From NCBI GenBank assembly GCA_963383645.1, contig OY726576.1, positions 13,711,659 to 13,775,658 on the forward strand: a stretch of 64,000 nt of DNA, given 5' to 3'. Of the stretch, positions 1 through 9,500 are shown piece after piece. The stretch is from Muscardinus avellanarius. Its lineage: Eukaryota; Chordata; Mammalia; Rodentia; Gliridae. The notes below the pieces were generated by a model. The model saw only the letters and a list, made by a program, of their open reading frames with translations. It did no database searches and had not been told where the DNA came from. Position 1 is the stretch's first letter. Every line of letters starts with the position of its first letter. A program made the position numbers and the translations under genes.

Positions 1-12
1 ACCACGCCCGGC
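1..12 (-). mobile_element. Truncated SINE head at window edge
   Basis: ACCACGCCCGGC is the reverse complement of the B1 head. The remainder of this minus-oriented SINE lies outside the window. Confidence 0.6.
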
Positions 13-41
13 ATGTTTTGCCTCTTTGAAAATGATTTCTA

Positions 42-270
42 GGCCGGGCGTGGTGGCGCACGCTTGTAATCCCCGCGCTTGGGAGGCAGAGACAGGAGGA
101 CACGCAGGTTCGACGTCAGCCCCGCTGGCTTAAGAGACCCTGTTTCAAAAAAAAAATCCAGCCGGGCGTTTTATTCAAAATAGAATAAAAAATAGGGCTG
201 GGAGTGTAGCTCAGAGGTAGAATGACCCTGGGTTCCATGCCCAGTGCCACAATAAAAAAATTAAAAATAA
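42..270 (+). mobile_element. B1-dID composite SINE
   Basis: A GGCCGGGCGTGGTGGCGCAC head is followed by the short-linker form (GCTGGCTTAAGAGACCCTG), an A-rich stretch, and an ID tail with GTAGCTCAGAGGTAGAATG ending in CCAGTGCC plus poly(A). An extra GCCGGGCGT fragment in the linker suggests a local rearrangement. Confidence 0.8.
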
Positions 271-279
271 ATTAAAATG

Positions 280-455
280 ATAATCCTAATCCTAGTACTT
301 GGGAGGCTAAAACAGAAGGATCAGGTTCATAGCCAGCCTCAGCTACTTAGTGAGGCTCTCCACAACTTCGTGAGACCCTGTTTCAAAAATAAAGAATAAA
401 AAATCAGGCTGGGGTGTAGCCTGGAGGTAGAATGACCTTGGGTTCAATCCCCAGC

Positions 456-458
<3 letters not shown>
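280..458 (+). mobile_element. B1-dID SINE, 5' truncated
   Basis: The B1 body (CTTGGGAGGCTAAAACAGAAGG) and ID tail are present and end in CCCCAGCAAAAC. The 3' tail has become the adjoining CA microsatellite. Confidence 0.8.

Positions 459-500
<42 letters not shown>
459..500. repeat. (CA)n microsatellite
   Basis: About 21 uninterrupted CA units lie between the SINE tail and the first arm of the inverted duplication, which starts at the next base. Confidence 0.95.
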
Positions 501-502
<2 letters not shown>

Positions 503-1387
503 TAATGCTAAACTTTAGTTCCTTTACACTGGACCAATCCCAGTGTGCTTTTCCATAATTAGGAACAGATCTAAACCTGTAACTGCTGGGGGAGCCTGAA
601 ACCAGCTATAAAAACCTTTGCAGATGCAGCTTGAGAAGAGTCCAGAAGCCGAGCCCTTCACTGAGAAGGCCTGTGTGCGGGCGGCGGGTGTGGGTCAGGG
701 CTGCTGTGGCCCGGGGTCCCTCCCTCAGCTCTGCTCCCTGAGGCGCTCCTGGTTGTTTGCCCAGTAAGCAGGGACTGGCTGGCTCCCTGCACGCCCGCCT
801 GCCCGCCCCGCCCAGGCCCACGGTTGGCCAGGGAGGTGCTGGGGTAGACAGGGCCAGCGGAGGGTGACTGTGGGGGGCGGTGGCCAGCGGGCTCTGGGCT
901 GGTCCCGCTCTGCAACAGAGGCGGCTATTGTAGCTCTGAGCTAAGAGGAAAGCCCTGTGGGCTGGGTCCGTGTGAGAGGCCAGTGTTCACGAGTTAGGGC
1001 CACACTGGATTTGTTCTGAGACCCGGGCACTCATTTCGATTTTAGACCGGTGTTTCTGGGTGCCGACGGAATTGCTGTACACAGGAAGGGATGTGGGGAA
1101 CTTTCCTCTGCTCAGATTGACTTGTTTTCACGAGACTTTATTGAGCTGCCATCCACGCTCCGCACGGGTCCCCTATTTCGAGTGGCAGTCGCTGGTTCTC
1201 GTGTCTGTGTAGGACCACAGCCACCACCACAGTCCGCTTCAGAGTATTCTCACTCCCAAGAGAAGCCAGGAGAGGAGCAGGCCCTCCTTGTCCTCCTCCC
1301 CACCGCTCTGGGTTAGTCAGGGTGTGAACTGGAAAGGGCCAGGCCGGGTGTCTAGGCAGCCTCCTTGGGTGAAGCCAGGAGCAGGCC
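501..1387 (+). repeat. Inverted duplication, arm 1 (about 890 bp)
   Basis: This GC-rich, non-SINE block is repeated in reverse complement at 41979-42870. Over the stretches compared by eye the arms differ by only scattered substitutions (e.g. AAACTTTAG/AAACTCTAG near the start, GGGTGACTG/GGGCGACTG in the middle) plus a short indel near the end. Homology stops at the CA repeat on the left and fades after GTGAAGCCAGGAGCA on the right. No gene was recognised. The open frames inside differ between arms by replacement changes, so coding is unlikely. A segmental duplication, gene conversion between older arms, or an assembly artefact would all explain it. Confidence 0.93.
534..613 (+). promoter_or_regulatory. 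Candidate CCAAT/TATA core promoter in arm 1
   Basis: CCAAT at 534-538 and TATAAAA at 607-613 are about 70 bp apart on the same strand, the usual spacing of a polymerase II core promoter. Start would be near 640, reading toward GFRA4 5.9 kb away. The same boxes occur in arm 2. Function is inferred from motif spacing only. Confidence 0.4.
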
Positions 1388-1604
1388 TCCTGGTTCCTCC
1401 TCCCCGCGACCCGCCCGCGGGCTGTGCTTTCTGTCTCTGGGTTTCCTCCCGCGGACAGGTCCTGCCGGTGAAGTCGCAGGATGGGTCATTCTTGTCATAC
1501 TTAGTATCTGTAGTGGAAAAGTTACCTCCTTGGTTGGTAGCTGTTTCAGTTACAGTGTTGGATGAGGAGCGTCCCTAATCTAAAAACCCAAAATCGGAAT
1601 AAAG
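1388..1604. other. Unique sequence right of arm 1
   Basis: A GC-rich stretch with no recognisable gene or repeat. It contains chance open frames only. Confidence 0.5.
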
Positions 1605-1792
1605 GACTAATTCCAGCATTTGGGAGACTGAGTGGGGAAGATGGCGGGTTCTAAGCCAGCAGCACACAGTAACTTAGTGAGGCCCTCGGCAACTCAGTGA
1701 GACCCTGTTTCAAAATAAAGAACAAAAAATAGGGGTGGGGGTATAACTCGGAGGCAGAACGCCCCTGGGTACCATCCCCAGTATGGCAAGAA
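1605..1792 (+). mobile_element. B1-dID SINE, 5' truncated
   Basis: The B1 body from AATTCCAGCATTTGGGAG is followed by CAACTCAGTGAGACCCTGTT and an ID tail ending in CCCCAGTATGG. Confidence 0.8.
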
Positions 1793-1832
1793 AATAAATA
1801 ATAATAAATAAATAAATAAAAATAAAAAAGAA

Positions 1833-1903
1833 ATAGAGCTGCTGGTGTAGCTCAGAGGCAGAGTGCCCTTTGGTTCCATCACCAACAGTACAAAAAAAAA
1901 AAA
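1833..1903 (+). mobile_element. ID tail unit
   Basis: A tRNA-derived ID monomer with GGTGTAGCTCAGAGGCAGAG and a poly(A) tail. It directly follows the preceding SINE, as an extra tail. Confidence 0.7.
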
Positions 1904-1929
1904 AAGTTTAACTCAAACAATTTTTAGTC

Positions 1930-2003
1930 AAGGCTGGGTTTCCAGTGGTAGAACACTTGGGTAGAGTTCTTAAGGCCCTAAGTTTGAATCCCAGCACCAC
2001 ACA
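1930..2003 (+). mobile_element. Diverged ID SINE
   Basis: GGTAGAACACTTGGG and AAGTTTGAATCCCAGCACC match the A- and B-box halves of an ID element. The A-tail is CA-rich. Confidence 0.65.
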
Positions 2004-2019
2004 CACAAAACCTTTGAGC

Positions 2020-2210
2020 CAGGGTGCTGCAGCGTCCGCTCGTAATCCCACACGGGAAGCTGAGCAGGAAGATCCCAGGTTCAAGACCAGCCTGGACAAC
2101 TTAGATCCTGTCTCAAAAGAAAAATTTTAAAAACAGTCGGCAGTACCAACGCATAGAGCAGATGCTGGCATGCGTGGGGTCCTGGGTTCAATTCCTAGCA
2201 CCTCCAAAAA
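2020..2210 (+). mobile_element. Old B1-dID SINE
   Basis: A diverged copy with GTTCAAGACCAGCCTGG and CAACTTAGATCCTGTCTC, followed by an ID tail (CCTGGGTTCAATTCCTAGC). It is closer to an ancestral B1 than most copies here. Confidence 0.65.
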
Positions 2211-2587
2211 AAGGTGCAAGTTTTGGAGCATTTCAGAAGTTGAAGTTTCACATTAGGGATATCCAGCTGGTAAAGTATGCAGACATTTTTGCAAATAAAC
2301 CCCAAATCTGAAATACTTTCAGTCCAACAATTTTCGGATTAGGGATACTCACAACCTCTACTGCTGTCTCTCCCAGAGTGCTACGCTCCCAAAGGAGGGT
2401 CTGCGCCATGACATCTGGACCACAGCAAGCAGATCGCAGGAGATAAGAAAGTCACAGCGATCGCATTTAACCAGATGATCACATCCTTACATGTTGGGAA
2501 TGACAACGCACCTCACGTCCAGTCACGTGGAAAGCGTGACGGGCTGCAGTGTTTGGCACCATTTGTCTCCATAGTACACAGGGTTTA

Positions 2588-2715
2588 GGTACTAGGGATT
2601 GACCCCAGTGGTATTCTACTTCTGAACTATATCCCCAGCCATTTTTAATTTTTGGTTTTTGAAACGGTGTCTCACTATGTTGCCGAGGCTGTCCTCAAAC
2701 CTGTCTCAGCAGCTT
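2588..2715 (-). mobile_element. Old B1-dID SINE fragment
   Basis: Reverse-complement ID tail (GGTACTAGGGATTGACCCCAG) and B1 body (TCTCACTATGTTGCCGAGGC) that stops at CTGTCTCAGC. Confidence 0.65.
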
Positions 2716-3240
2716 AGATTTGCTGAGATATACTAGATATTTTTTGTATATTCTTGGTATAAAGACTGTACACTGGATAGTAAAATGGCTGAAGCTGCAA
2801 CTGATGGCATATCGTTAGGTGACAGTCATGGTAGCAAAATTTGAGACAACTTCTGGGGAAAAAAAAAAAAAGGACAATACCTTGAGGTGTGTACACGCTG
2901 GGTGTGAATGTTGAAGGAACGGGGTTACAAAGGAGGCTGCTGCCTGGGGCAGACCCAAGGCTGGGTACTGTGGGCAAGGGAGGCTCCGCCCTGCCTGGGA
3001 GCTGCGGGAGGAGCCATCAGACCTGCCCCGTGGGGCTCCAGCACAGAAGTCGAGGGCTCTTCAGGTGAGACTCAGGAACTTGAGGTCCAGTGCACAGGGC
3101 GGAGGGGCTGGAGGAGGGTGTGCAGAAGCCTCCAGATATTAGGACCAAAAAACAAACAAAAAACCAAACAAACAAAAAAGGAGTGTGCGACACTTTGCCT
3201 TAAGTGAAAAACATTTCATGAATTGCTTTAAAATGGAAGG
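2716..3240. other. Unique intergenic sequence
   Basis: Apart from a short A-rich patch, this 525-bp stretch carries nothing I can name. The 2900-3130 part is GC-rich with open frames that resemble no known protein. Confidence 0.4.
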
Positions 3241-3242
3241 TC

Positions 3243-3450
3243 AGCTGGGCGTGGTGGCGCACGCTTGTCATCCCAGCATTTGGGAGGCTGAGACTGGAGG
3301 ATCGCGGTTCGCAGACAGCCTCAGCTACTTAGTGAGGCCTCTGCAACTCAGTGAGACCCTGTTTCAAAATAAAGAATAAAAAATAGGGCAGGGGGCGTAG
3401 CTCGGAGGTCGAATGCCCCTGGGGTCCATCTCCAATATTGCCAAAAAGAA
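3243..3450 (+). mobile_element. B1-dID SINE, 'GCGGTTCGCAGACAG' subtype
   Basis: A complete copy with head GCTGGGCGTGGTGGCGCAC and the GATCGCGGTTCGCAGACAG variant. Its tail has GTAGCTCGGAGGTCGAATGC. Confidence 0.85.
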
Positions 3451-3513
3451 AAGGCAAGTGAACTAAATAGACGCTTCACACACACACACACACAAAAAAA
3501 AAGAAATACAAAT

Positions 3514-3925
3514 GGCCAAAAAAATCATTAGCAATCAGAGAGACGCAAATTAAAAGTACACTGAGATTTCACCTAAGCCCAGTCATCAAAAATACAAACA
3601 ATAATAAATGCTGGCAAGGAACTCGGATACATCGTGGTGGGGTTGCAAATGAGTGCAGCCACCGTGAAGATCAGCGTGGAGGTTCCTCAGAAAGTGAGAA
3701 TGGAACTACCACATGACCTGGCGATACCACCCCTGGGTTTCCACCCAAAAGAACCGAAACCAGACACCGCAATAATGTGTACATATCTGTGTTGATAGTA
3801 GCACAATTCACAATAGCCAAGTTATGGAACCAGCCGTGGCATCCATCGACAGACGAATGGATTGTGAAATCATGGGATATACCCACAATGGGCTTCTACT
3901 CAGCTATAAAGAACAAAATAATGCA
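3514..3925 (+). mobile_element. LINE-1 fragment (end of ORF2)
   Basis: Diverged landmarks of the L1 ORF2 3' end occur in order: AAATGGCCAAAAAAATCATTA, AATGCTGGCAAGGA, GGAGGTTCCTCAGAAAG, ACAATAGCCAAGTTATGGA and ATGGGCTTCTACTCAGCTAT. Numerous indels and stops show it is a dead fragment. Confidence 0.85.
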
Positions 3926-3996
3926 GAACTTGGGAGGCTGAGACAGGAGGATTGCAGGTTCAAAGCCAGCCTTGGTGACCCTATTTCAAAATAAAG
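3920..3996 (+). mobile_element. B1 SINE fragment
   Basis: The B1 body from ACTTGGGAGGCTGAGACAGG to CTATTTCAAAATAAAG is inserted at the end of the L1 fragment. The next SINE follows directly. Confidence 0.75.
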
Positions 3997-4203
3997 AGCC
4001 GGGCGTGGTGGCGCACGCTTGTAATCCCTGTGCTTGGGAGGCTGAGACAGGAGGATTGCACAGGTTCGAAGCCAGCCTCAGCTACTTAGTGAGGCTCTCA
4101 GCGGCTTAGTGAGACCCTGTTTCCAAATAAAATTAAAAAAAAAATAGGTCTGGGAGTATAGCTAGGAGGTAGAAAGCCTCTGGGTTTCACCCCCAGTACC
4201 ACT
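3997..4203 (+). mobile_element. B1-dID SINE
   Basis: A complete copy: GCCGGGCGTGGTGGCGCACG head, CAGCTACTTAGTGAGGCTCT linker and ID tail ending in CCAGTACCACTAAATAAATA. Confidence 0.9.
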
Positions 4204-4225
4204 AAATAAATAAATAAATATAAAA

Positions 4226-4290
4226 AATAGGGCTGGGGATGTAGCTCAGAGGTAGAATGCCCCTGGCTTCCATCCCCACTACTGAAAAAA
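4226..4290 (+). mobile_element. Extra ID tail unit
   Basis: GGGCTGGGGATGTAGCTCAG and CATCCCCACTACTGAAAAA follow the previous SINE tail without a B1 head. Confidence 0.75.
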
Positions 4291-4369
4291 AAAATTATGT
4301 CTTTTGCAGAAAAACTGATGGAACTAGAGAATCTTTTGCTGAGATCAGTCACAAAAACTAAAGGGTTTG

Positions 4370-4562
4370 CCAGGTGTGGTGGCGCACGCTTGTAATCCCA
4401 GTACTTGGGAGGCTGAGACAGCAGGATTGCAGGTTCAAAGCCAGCCTCAGCAGCTTAGGGTCTCAGCAACTTAGTGAGACCCTGTTTCCAAATAAAATGT
4501 AAAACAGGTCTGGAGGTATAGCATGGAGGTAGAAGGCCCCTGGGTTCCACGCCCATACCACA
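4370..4562 (+). mobile_element. B1-dID SINE
   Basis: Complete copy with head CCAGGTGTGGTGGCGCACG and tail GCATGGAGGTAGAAGGCCCC ending in CCCATACC. Confidence 0.88.
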
Positions 4563-4741
4563 TAAAATAAAAAATAAAAAAATAAAGGGTTCTATACTTT
4601 TCCTCATATGGGGAAGCTAGGGAGGAATTGGAATTCAAACGGGACTCCCGGCAAAGGCGGGGAAACCCCAGTGGAGTGACGGAGGAGGTCTGGGGGGGGG
4701 GAGCTGAGGATGCAAACACTTCCAGTGGGCACAGGTTCAAC

Positions 4742-4965
4742 ACAAGGTGGTCAGAGCCCATCCCAGTACACAAGGTGGTCAGAGCCCATCCCAGTACACA
4801 AGGTGGTCAGAGCCCATCCCAGTACACAAGGTGGTCAGAGCCCATCCCAGTACACAAGGTGGTCAGAGCCCATCCCAGTACACAAGGTGGTCAGAGCCCA
4901 TCCCAGTACACAAGGTGGTCAGAGCCCATCCCAGTACACAAGGTGGTCAGAGCCCATCCCAGTAC
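4742..4965 (+). repeat. 28-bp minisatellite, 8 perfect units
   Basis: The unit starts ACAAGGTGGTCAGAGCCCAT and is 28 bp long. Eight units at 4742, 4770, 4798, 4826, 4854, 4882, 4910 and 4938 are identical at every base. Because 28 is not a multiple of 3 and no stop occurs, all three forward frames stay open, which explains the long open frames here. Coding is unlikely. Confidence 0.97.
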
Positions 4966-5049
4966 CGGGCGTGGGGAAGGAGGGAGCCCGAGCCGAGCTC
5001 ACTAAGTGTGGGTGTGTGGGTATCTCCATCGTGCCAAACGTCATCGTGA

Positions 5050-5660
5050 TGTAGGATTACACGCAGCAATTAGGAAATTAATGAAATTTAAAGAGGAAAA
5101 AGAATGAAAGGGAAAGGGCTGTAGGAGGATGTCAGACATAGCCTTGAGGGCTTTTATCTGCGTTCTCTCCTTCAGAATTTCTCTGCTTATTAGGATTTTA
5201 TCCATGTCAACAAGTGACCCTCTTTCTGGGATAGTAACATTTCTTTTTCAGACAATTGGTGCTAAGAAGGAAGAATTGTTCATGGGCACGTCTACAAAGA
5301 AAGGTCAGGATTTGTACCCACTACTATATTTCTATTATATTTGCATTAATCTACAAAATCTCAAGTTTTCAATTTTTTGAACATAATTAATATTCAGATA
5401 TTATTACATTATTCCAAAGTGACCACAGTGGTCTATTTGTTGCTCGTGTTAGGCTTCTATCGGCATTCCACATCTGGACAATGGGACAGATGAGTTCTGA
5501 AAGTCAAGACAAGTCATGTGATTTCTTGTTTTGGGTTGCCACTTAAACCTTAATGTTGAGACTTTTAATCTCATTTATTTATAGATTACCTTTTTGGTTA
5601 GTTGAAATAATGCTGTCTCATGCTGATCAGAAGAAAACATCAGATCAATTCAAGAGAAAC
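5050..5660. other. Unique AT-rich intergenic sequence
   Basis: No SINE, recognisable exon or RNA gene was seen. It may hold old, unrecognisable transposon sequence. Confidence 0.4.
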
Positions 5661-5663
5661 ATT

Positions 5664-5846
5664 TTCTTTTTTTGTGGTACTGGGGGTGGAACCCAGAGGC
5701 TTTCTACCTCCGGGCTATACTCCCAGACCTATTTAATATTTTATTTGGAAAGAGGGTCTCACTAAGTTGCTGAGAGCCTCACTAAGTAGCTGAGGCTGGC
5801 TTCCAACCTGTGCGATTCTCCTGTCTCAGCCTCCCAAGCGCTGGGC
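5664..5846 (-). mobile_element. B1-dID SINE
   Basis: Reverse-oriented copy: GGTACTGGGGGTGGAACCCA tail, linker, then B1 body to CCTCCCAAGCGCTGGGC. The last part of the B1 head is missing. Confidence 0.88.
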
Positions 5847-6516
5847 AAGAGAAACATTCTACAAAATAATTTACCAGGATTCTTCAAAAGCCTCAGGAAT
5901 AAGAATAAGGAGAGACGGAGGAGCTCCCTCAGGTGGGGAACTGATGCAGAACAACTGAAAGCAGCATGCGGCACAGATCAGGTAGCGCCTGGAACAGAAA
6001 AAGAACATTAGTGGGAAAACCAGGGACATTCAAATGGTCAGTGGTTCAGTTAACAGTGTGGCACCACTGCTAACTTCCTAGTGTTAATAACTGTACTGTG
6101 GGGAAGGCGGGCGGAGGGCCTAGGGGATGGCTAGTCTTTTGCAAACATTACACAACCATAAAATTAGTTAACAAAAGGTTAACAAATTGTAGAGAAAGTT
6201 GCTAGTTTAGTTTGGTAGAGGCCAGGGTTGTGGGCTGTATGGGTATCGTGGGTGTGTCTGGGGGCGCAGGTGTGTCAGGTCTGTTTTAGATGTTCAGGCG
6301 CTGGGTTCTGTGGCTCCCCAGCCAAAGGGAGGCGCTGCCTGGGGCGGGACCAGAGGGCGGGCTGTCATTCCCTTGCAAAATCTCCTCCTGGCGGGAGTGC
6401 GTGTGTCAACACAGACACCTGGGTGTCCCTGTGCCTCTGCTTGGGAGGCGCTAGAAGGGGCCACCTGTCCACCTGGAGCTCTGCCTGAAGCCGCCCTTCT
6501 CTGCTCACGGTCCAGC
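5847..6516. promoter_or_regulatory. GFRA4 5' flank and probable 5'UTR
   Basis: This stretch runs up to the GFRA4 start codon and becomes GC-rich from about 6230. It has no SINE and no clear TATA box near the ATG, so start sites are probably in the GC-rich part. The exact transcription start cannot be read. Confidence 0.35.
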
Positions 6517-6539
6517 ATGGCCGCCTGCGTGGGGCCTGC

Positions 6540-6570
<31 letters not shown>

Positions 6571-6571
6571 G
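6517..6571 (+). CDS. GFRA4: GFRA4 exon 1 (signal peptide)
   Basis: The ATG at 6517 is the start because it opens a classic signal peptide: MAACVGPA followed by ten leucines encoded by a near-pure CTG run. The exon ends at GG before the donor GTGAGC, in phase 1. Confidence 0.93.
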
Positions 6572-9500
6572 GTGAGCACCTGTCTTCTCCCCTGGGTTCT
6601 GAACCCTAGCATCTGCCCCTGCTTCTCTGGACAGAAACAGAAGGAAAGAGGGCAATTACAGAAAAAGCAGGAAAGCAGGACGGGGCGCCGTCCAGAGGCC
6701 TGTGCTCCCTGACGGGGAATCCCTGCAGTCTGCCCTGCTGCGTGAGGAGCATCCCATGGAACAAACCAGCTGAGACACGCCTCTGCCCCAGGAATTTCTT
6801 TTCCCTATTGCTTCCTCTCCCCCAGCTGTCATGGGAGCAGTCTCCCAGCCCCGCGCTCCTCTGCGAGTCTTGGAGTTCCAGGGCTGCTCACTGCCCGGCT
6901 CCTCGGCGTCTCCCAGGGCTGCCCCCAATCCACCTGCAGCATCCCAAGGCGGGGTCACTCTTGGGAGTGTGGTGCAGAAAGGGAATCTGGTAAAGGCAGA
7001 GGAGATCTTGGTGCTGAGATGCGCTTTGAGGGTGGAGAGGAGCCGAGTCAGGCGCCCCTGGCCAGGGAGACAGGTGAGCAAAGGAGCAGGTGGGCACAGA
7101 CCTGGGCGGCTCCAGGTGCTGCGGGGTGGGGCTGAGGCCCGGGGATGTGCCCGGCAAGGTGAGAGAAAAGGTGTAAGCATGCCCGCTGCTCTGGGCCTCC
7201 TGAGGGGACTGGAGGGCTCACCTCTACCACCTGCCTCCTCCACTCCTGTACCTAGCCCAAGCCCTCCCTCCCTCCCTTTTGCCTGCAGAGCTGATGGCTG
7301 AAGCCACAGCAAGAATTTTTATAATCCCTGCCATCTAGTCCCCGGCCCAGAAAGATAGGTGGCGAGTGCCAGAGAGGAGCCCTGCTTGGGCACCCCAGGC
7401 CCCCACACCAGTGGGAGGGATGAGGGGCCAGGTGGGGACACTTTACTCAGACTGGGGTGTCAGAAAAGCTTCTAGGTTGGCAAGGGGCGGAAGACGTGGC
7501 CAATTAGCCTGGTTTTGCTGAGCCAGGTCTACTAAAAGGGGCCGCCAGTTCCTAACTTGTGGCTAGAGTCACATGTGACCCGTGGCACCTCTGGGCCCAG
7601 TTCGCCCTGTGTGCTTGACCTCTGAGGTGTGACTCCCTGCCAGGGGTCCTCTCTGCTCTGGCAGGGTGTGACACCCCGGCTCACACCTTTACCGACCCCC
7701 CCCCCCCCACACACACACCATGAACCCTCCAGTCCTGCGGCCTGCAGGTCCTCAGCCAGGCCTAAACCGGCTGGCTCTCCAGAGCCTTTGGGCGATCCGA
7801 GGGTGGAGGCGCTGTGGGGAGCCAGGGTTCAGATGCCGAGGGAGGAGTTGAACCCAGAGCCTAGAAGGACTGGGGAGGGAAGATGCCCTGCTACGGTGGG
7901 GTGGGGGCAGGAGACCCGGAAAGAGGGAGAACTAGAAACTTACAGACCCTGCCAAAGACCCTCTCTGTGGGCGCAGGGATGGAAGACAGGCAGGAGTTTC
8001 GGTGAGGAAATATACTGTTTCCGTTAAGTCCCATTAGCCAACTTCCCAGTTAGCTTTCTTCTCTGCCAGGGTGGGCCCTGAGCAGGGGAGGCGCCCTGTG
8101 AGCCCCTCTCTGGACGGGTGGGAAAGCTCTGCAGATGGTGGAGGTGCCCGAGGAGGATGGGACACCACCATCGCCCCTAACGTGTTGCCCCCTAACCGCC
8201 GCTGCCCAATCCCTTTGGGGCGCACTTTGTTCCCCCGGGGTTCTGAGCGCCCCTCCGCTTCCGAGGGCGTGCCCGGGTGAAGCCCCACGCGGGGCGCACA
8301 GAGCACTGCCGCCCGCCTGCCCCTCCACCAGGGCCGGCGAGATCAGCGGGGAGGAACCGCTGCGTGGACGCGGCCGAGGCGTGCACGGCGGACGCGCGGT
8401 GCCAGCGGCTGCGCACCGAGTACGTGGCGCAGTGCCTGGGCCGGGGTCCCCGCGGGGGCTGCCCCCGGGCCCGCTGCCACCGCGCCCTGCGCCGCTTCTT
8501 CTCCCGCGGGCCGCCGGCGCTCACCCACGCGCTGCTCTTCTGCCCGTGCGCGAGCCCCGAGTGCGCCGAGCGCCGACGCCAGACCTTCGTGCCGGCCTGC
8601 GCCTTCTCGGGGCCCGGCCCGGCGCCCCCGTCCTGCCTGGCGCCCCTGGAGTCCTGCGAGAGGAGCGGGCGGTGCAGGTGCGCGGGGGCGGGGCCTGCGA
8701 GGGCGGGGCGGGGCGGGGCTTGGAGGCTGGCCACTCACCGCCCTCCGTCTCGCGCAGGCCCCGCCTCCTGGCCTTCCAGGCCTCCTGCGCGCCTGCGCAC
8801 AGCGCCCCCGACGGCTGCGCCGGGGACCCGGGCGCCCGCTGCCTGCGCGCCTTCGCCGGCCTCGTGGGTACGCGCGGCCGGTGGCGCGGGCCGGGCTGGG
8901 CGCGGGACGCCCCCGCCACGGCGGGCCGGTCACCCCGCCCTCGGGTCCCCGCAGGCACCGAGGTCACCCCCAACTACGTGGACAACGCGAGCGCGCGCGC
9001 GGCGCCCTGGTGTGACTGCGGAGCCAGCGGGAACCGGCGCGAGGAGTGCGAGGCCTTCCGGGGCCTCTTTACGAGGAACCCGTGCTTGGGTGAGGGGCCC
9101 GGGCAGGGCCCCGCGGGAGAGCCGGGCGCGCGTGCGGCCCCTCCCGAGGCAGCTGGAACCCATTTTAGAAGGAAGGGAACCGAGGCCCCCCGCGGGCTAA
9201 AGCCAGTCCCCCAGGACCCGGGATGGATCGGGGCGCCGCTCCTCCCGGCACCTCGGAGGGCCCCCTCCCGCGCACGCTCCCCTCTCTCCACGGTGCTGAG
9301 TGGTCTGGCGTTAGGGGACCTGAATTTGAAGCCCAACTTTGCCACTTTCTTGCTGAAAGTCTGTTAACTTCGAAACCTGTGTGTGTTTGTCTGTGAAATG
9401 GTGGTATAAGTGTCGCTCTTCCCTGTGGGATGTAGACTGGTTTGCCAGTCACTCTGCGCACAGTTCTCCTTGTTCAAATATTCCTTGACATCTGCCTCCC

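Noticed and set aside
1050..1316. 88-codon open frame present in both duplication arms
   Set aside because: The differences noted between the arms in this frame are replacement changes (Q/R, L/S, R/G), with no sign of purifying selection and no recognisable domain.
501..1387. Duplication arms as a pair of solo LTRs
   Set aside because: No TG...CA ends or target-site duplications, no sense AATAAA at a suitable place, and the CCAAT box lies only 33 bp from the block end, unlike a retroviral U3.
4742..4965. CRISPR-like array
   Set aside because: Units are contiguous without spacers, and this is vertebrate DNA.
4628..5054. Three overlapping open frames over 100 codons
   Set aside because: They are produced by the stop-free 28-bp minisatellite, not by a gene.
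1..6000. 3' end of ADAM33
   Set aside because: Expected next to GFRA4 from human gene order, but no disintegrin, EGF or tail sequence could be recognised here.
6656..7312. 218-codon minus-strand open frame
   Set aside because: It lies in GFRA4 intron 1, is GC-driven, and has no domain or exon signals.
8192..8973. Long minus-strand Arg/Pro/Ala-rich frames
   Set aside because: They are shadows of the very GC-rich GFRA4 exons 2-4.
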